NCBI GenBank assembly: GCA_017528675.1
Contig: JAFXOO010000425.1
Span: 1 to 6,697 of the forward strand
Length of the DNA stretch: 6,697 bases
Direction of reading: 5' to 3'
DNA from: Oscillospiraceae bacterium
GTDB lineage: Bacteria; Bacillota; Clostridia; Oscillospirales; Ruminococcaceae
Shown: piece after piece, positions 5,301-6,697 of the stretch
Numbering within the stretch: the stretch's first letter is position 1
Layout of the letters: each line of letters begins with the position of its first letter
The notes under the pieces: generated by a model
What the model was told of the DNA's origin: nothing
Seen by the model: the letters and a program-made list of their open reading frames with translations, nothing else
Database searches by the model: none
Made by a program: the position numbers and the translations under genes

Positions 5301-6379
5301 GCAGTTACCGATGCATTCAATGATTGGCCGCCCAGTTCTTCTGCCTCATCTGAATCTGTAATGACCTCATAGCTGCAGCGTGAATCTACTACAATGCCAA
5401 ACGAATAATCCGTGACCCCGGATGGAACTGCATCCATCCGGATATAGACCGGAATCCGTGACCTTGCATCATCTTGAGTAACTGTCATCTGATCTACCGA
5501 AATAAAGCATTCTCCGGTATGACGATAGGACGTAGGGACCTGTACCACCTCCGGGAAGGTGCCATCTTTACCTGCCCCCACTGCAGCAGAATACCACAGG
5601 ATCAGTGCCGCATCCGATGCATCCACACGGGAAGAATCTTCACTGCCCGGATACCCTGCCCGCTCAGAATCCCTTGCATCTCCATTGACATCTGCCAGGA
5701 AGCAGACAAAGTCCTCCATTTCCTCGTCCTGAACTGACGAACAGAGCCGGGCTTCTTCACCACGCACTGCATACTCAGTCGCATAGTTCAGAACTGCGCT
5801 GGCATCCACGGCATTGATCATACTGTCAAAGTTGGCATCCCCTCTCAGGCCGATATACACTGTTGCATCAAAATGATTTGTACCGTAGCCGTCGGGCGTG
5901 AGGGTCTTGGAAGCATAGTAACCGTTATTCCCGTAATGTTCTGCAATATCAGCCTGCAACCGGACTTTGCAGTATCCGTTTTCCGCCAAAGCAGAAAATA
6001 CCGCTGCCGGGCTGGTCAGTTCCCGGACATTCAGGTTTCCCTGCCCGTCCGGCAGATAGGGCGTAATTGTGACGTTGCCCATATCTTCGGGTGATACTTC
6101 TTCGCCATAATATCCATAGTTTGAATTTCCTACGAAAACGCTGGCGCCGAACATATCAAGCGAAAATGGCTCTGTATCGTCCGCATAGCAGAACGCTACA
6201 TTCCTCTCCAGCTCGACAGAGCAGTCATAAACAGGCATCTCCGTTGTGTACTCCCAGGTTGGCTCTTCGTCATACGCCGCAGTCGCCATCGGCGTTCCGG
6301 GCATCCCCTGCACCGGCAGACACATCGCCCCCATGCAGAATGCTGTAACAGCGGACAGGAATCGTTTGATGATTTTCAT
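2303..6379 (-). CDS. Large secreted multi-modular protein: two dockerins, two cohesin-like modules, two BIG2 domains
   Basis: The protein has 1358 residues. It starts at ATG 6377-6379 behind a GAGGTG ribosome binding site. Modules by residue: 1-35 signal peptide (MKIIKRF, hydrophobic core, likely cleavage after ATAA); 36-175 N-terminal domain of unknown type; 180-270 dockerin with loops at D181-D192 and an expanded second loop D230-D256; 290-438 cohesin-like 1; 440-520 Thr/Pro linker rich in Trp and Tyr; 525-676 cohesin-like 2; 687-758 BIG2; 760-808 linker; 809-880 BIG2; 881-920 Thr-Glu-Pro linker; 921-1080 module A; 1084-1150 second dockerin (loop 1 D1085-D1096 perfect, loop 2 N1124-D1135 degenerate); 1181-1358 module B. 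The cohesin-like pair shares DSRCSYEVIT and a closing DG-IE strand. Modules A and B share GIPELFVS. No enzyme domain is recognised. By domain content it should be exported and join a cellulosome-type assembly, perhaps as an adaptor or structural subunit. The module boundaries are mine by eye; the cohesin-like call is the least certain. Confidence 0.88.
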   Translation of the reverse strand: MKIIKRFLSAVTAFCMGAMCLPVQGMPGTPMATAAYDEEPTWEYTTEMPVYDCSVELERNVAFCYADDTEPFSLDMFGASVFVGNSNYGYYGEEVSPEDMGNVTITPYLPDGQGNLNVRELTSPAAVFSALAENGYCKVRLQADIAEHYGNNGYYASKTLTPDGYGTNHFDATVYIGLRGDANFDSMINAVDASAVLNYATEYAVRGEEARLCSSVQDEEMEDFVCFLADVNGDARDSERAGYPGSEDSSRVDASDAALILWYSAAVGAGKDGTFPEVVQVPTSYRHTGECFISVDQMTVTQDDARSRIPVYIRMDAVPSGVTDYSFGIVVDSRCSYEVITDSDEAEELGGQSLNASVTAAKEGNLCWITYASDRPVTSAQRLVLLMVRFREPSLGERYDIRMSMLNSAGKETAFARNQYDQLEYDFMLEDGGIEIEFEETWPETYPPTYPPTYPLTEPPTERWTDPTEPPTEQWTYPPTEMRTELWTDPTEPPTYPLTEPPTEIWTDPTEPPTEHETKPAAVGEDTFIVRADQKTVTLDEARKPIPIYIRSDETLRGVTAFEFGINIDSRCSYEVITSPKDAVSRGGHVLDRKVTCESGSENFMWVADGFYPEMRDAMNLMLLMVQLPADAMPGEQFDISLRKDNGNGYAAFAKNSLDSLTFDLAFYDGWIEVETEQPTTDFVPDLELYESAITLESGERYQINSNQPSYLLNFSSSDHSVADVTSDGVVTAGKGGRATITVTDQNYHTAQLYVTVIAPTETFTMQQTELVTEPITAPQTDPTEPQTEQQTDPTEPQTDPTEPVTELPLILSETSVTLQSGEQHRITANKTGLHYASSNPKIAIVSPEGVVTGLSAGMSIITVYDDLYHTAQLTVTVLAPTEPTTEPTTEPTTEPTTEPTTEPPTEPTTEPPTEPPTEPVWKTMYIQKLKTFSGSTCRYDLADVLGSGIPELFVSEGDATAQGSQIYTVVNDKLVDLGNYGMLGQAYHDPQTGEVVSPWILHGYSGQTRYQYDKTAGKLEQTISVLGNADAGEYYVNDKQVTLTEYLAARERFEGHELDGYGRAYMLSETWPITDYVVPLALGDVNNDGIVNASDAAKILIAAASIGAGKGSGLTDAQATAANINADTVINASDAALVLVYAAYIGAGGTMSLPEYLAAPPQPATEPGNEPATEPVKNEPWREAYRGILQRRAKALGSNTRYSLYDLDSDGIPELFVSKNTDSGVEAYSYGKMNQHEIYDLTEDCQMYYRFPGDTSTVFGYQGKICASAEKGMVGIATMSDSGYEAFTLFTMKGIAFSNVNEYSYDSYERAYIHNNVEGTRSGYLAAKSTYEAITSQGQWVGRDYPVSDLTAIAQYE
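3621..3740 (-). repeat. Ten 12-bp tandem units encoding a Thr-Glu-Pro linker
   Basis: Ten consecutive 12-bp units, variants of GGCTCGGTTGTT and GGCTCTGTCGTC on the plus strand, encode TEPT/TEPP units between the second BIG2 domain and module A. Units of the two types alternate in part, giving a 24-bp higher-order period. Such linkers are typical of cellulosomal proteins, are often O-glycosylated, and can change length by slippage or recombination. Confidence 0.85.
3969..4043 (-). repeat. 21-bp and 12-bp repeat units encoding the linker between the BIG2 domains
   Basis: Three 21-bp units of the form GGTTCAGTCGGATCAGTCTGC (3969-3989, 3990-4010, 4023-4043), with one 12-bp unit at 4011-4022, encode a QTDPTEP-type linker between the two BIG2 domains. 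Confidence 0.75.
4820..5062 (-). repeat. Degenerate repeats encoding the aromatic Thr/Pro linker
   Basis: The stretch encodes residues 440-520 with repeated TYPP, TEPPTE and WTDPTEPPTE units between the two cohesin-like modules. Unlike the other linkers it is rich in Trp and Tyr. The DNA repeats are imperfect. Confidence 0.75.
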
Positions 6380-6384
6380 AGCTG

Positions 6385-6390
6385 CACCTC
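6385..6390 (-). promoter_or_regulatory. Ribosome binding site of the large secreted protein
   Basis: GAGGTG on the minus strand lies 5 nt before the ATG at 6377-6379. It begins 3 nt after the stop of the upstream leader ORF, so translation of the two could be coupled. Confidence 0.65.
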
Positions 6391-6393
6391 ATT

Positions 6394-6468
6394 TCAAAAA
6401 ATCCTAGCTTGCCATACTGCCTTGGGCGGGATACACACAGCGGCAGTGTTGAACTCCTTCATGCCCAT
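6394..6468 (-). pseudogene. Leader ORF resembling the N-terminus of a clostridial AAA-type ATP-binding protein
   Basis: A 24-codon frame (starting MGMKEFNTAAVCIPPK, ending VWQARIF and TGA) lies in the 5' leader of the large gene. AAGGA at 6472-6476 gives 9-nt spacing to the second ATG (6460-6462), so the likely start is MKEFN, giving 22 residues. From memory, many clostridial ATP-binding proteins of an AAA type begin with a motif close to FNTTGVCIP followed by HYMVD. Here the first half is matched (FNTAAVCIP) and the second is not. The simplest reading is a truncated remnant whose promoter and ribosome binding site survive; a functional leader peptide is the alternative. The stop lies 14 nt before the ATG of the large gene. 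Confidence 0.4.
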
Positions 6469-6500
6469 GCTTCCTTCGTTTTGATTGGTTTGTTACATCT

Positions 6501-6529
6501 ATTATAGCATAAAATCGTCTCAAAGTCCA
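6501..6529 (-). promoter_or_regulatory. Extended -10 promoter driving the large gene
   Basis: On the minus strand TGGACT (6524-6529) and a consensus TATAAT (6501-6506) are 17 bp apart, and a TG one base before the -10 box (TGCTATAAT) makes an extended -10. Transcription would start near 6494, giving a leader of about 115 nt that includes the short ORF 6394-6468. Confidence 0.7.
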
Positions 6530-6533
6530 GCGC

Positions 6534-6563
6534 ATTATATGAACTTTTTCGTTTTATAGGCAA
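6534..6563 (-). promoter_or_regulatory. Possible second promoter using the element end as -35 box
   Basis: A second TATAAT on the minus strand (6534-6539) lies 18 bp from TTGCCT (6558-6563), which is formed by the outer end of the miniature element's inverted repeat plus one flanking base. The -35 match is 4 of 6. If active, the element insertion created an additional promoter for the large gene. Confidence 0.35.
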
Positions 6564-6697
6564 CACCGCACAGAGCTGGTGGTGCAGATGCGCAGCCAGA
6601 TTTTTCGTCAGATTGTATAGAAATGACGCCGCTGGGCTGGCGCCCAGCAAGGAATTTCTGTGCAAGATGACGGAAAAGATGCAAGCAGATGTGCCGC
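6559..6697 (+). mobile_element. Miniature inverted-repeat element, second copy, cut by the window edge
   Basis: 139 bp align without gaps to 103-241 of the first copy, with three differences (equivalent to 140 T to C, 146 C to T and 209 G to A). The orientation is the same. The left inverted repeat is identical (GGCAACACCGCACAGAGC). The right part, about 33 bp including the second inverted repeat, would lie beyond the window. The base preceding the element suggests TATA (6555-6558) as its target duplication, which cannot be checked here. Confidence 0.85.

Overview
The window looks like part of a gut Ruminococcus (Oscillospiraceae, Firmicutes) genome. Evidence: two secreted proteins carrying type I dockerin modules, cohesin-like beta-sandwich modules, Thr-Pro-Glu linkers, BIG2 and BspA-type leucine-rich-repeat modules, sigma-A promoters of Firmicutes type, and moderately high GC. 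A cellulosome-forming relative of R. champanellensis or R. flavefaciens is a reasonable guess, but I cannot prove the species from sequence alone.

Layout. Positions 1-447 (minus strand) hold a fragment of a protein-coding gene cut by a 172-bp non-coding miniature element (103-274) with 18-bp terminal inverted repeats and a 4-bp target duplication (GTAA). Removing the element plus one GTAA rejoins a clean reading frame. Positions 448-769 hold a possible small minus-strand ORF (467-553), a strong 12-bp hairpin (435-465), two small dyads, a near-consensus plus-strand promoter (610-638) and a structured 5' leader with a terminator-like hairpin (714-737). Positions 770-2101 (plus) encode a secreted BspA-type LRR protein ending in a dockerin, closed by an intrinsic terminator (2236-2264). 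Positions 2303-6379 (minus, convergent) encode a 1358-residue secreted multi-modular protein: signal peptide, N-terminal domain, expanded dockerin, cohesin-like 1, aromatic Thr/Pro linker, cohesin-like 2, BIG2, linker, BIG2, Thr-Pro-Glu linker, module A, second dockerin, module B. Upstream of it lie a 24-codon leader ORF (6394-6468) that resembles the N-terminus of clostridial AAA-type ATP-binding proteins, an extended -10 promoter (6501-6529), and a second, partial copy of the miniature element (6559-6697).

How it fits together. Both intact genes encode exported proteins built to dock onto a cohesin-bearing scaffold. The LRR protein may be a binding or adhesion subunit. The large protein has two dockerins and two cohesin-like modules and no recognisable enzyme, which suggests an adaptor or structural component. 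The genes are convergent and each has its own promoter, so they are not an operon. The two copies of the miniature element lie in the same orientation at both edges of the window and differ at 3 of 139 aligned positions.
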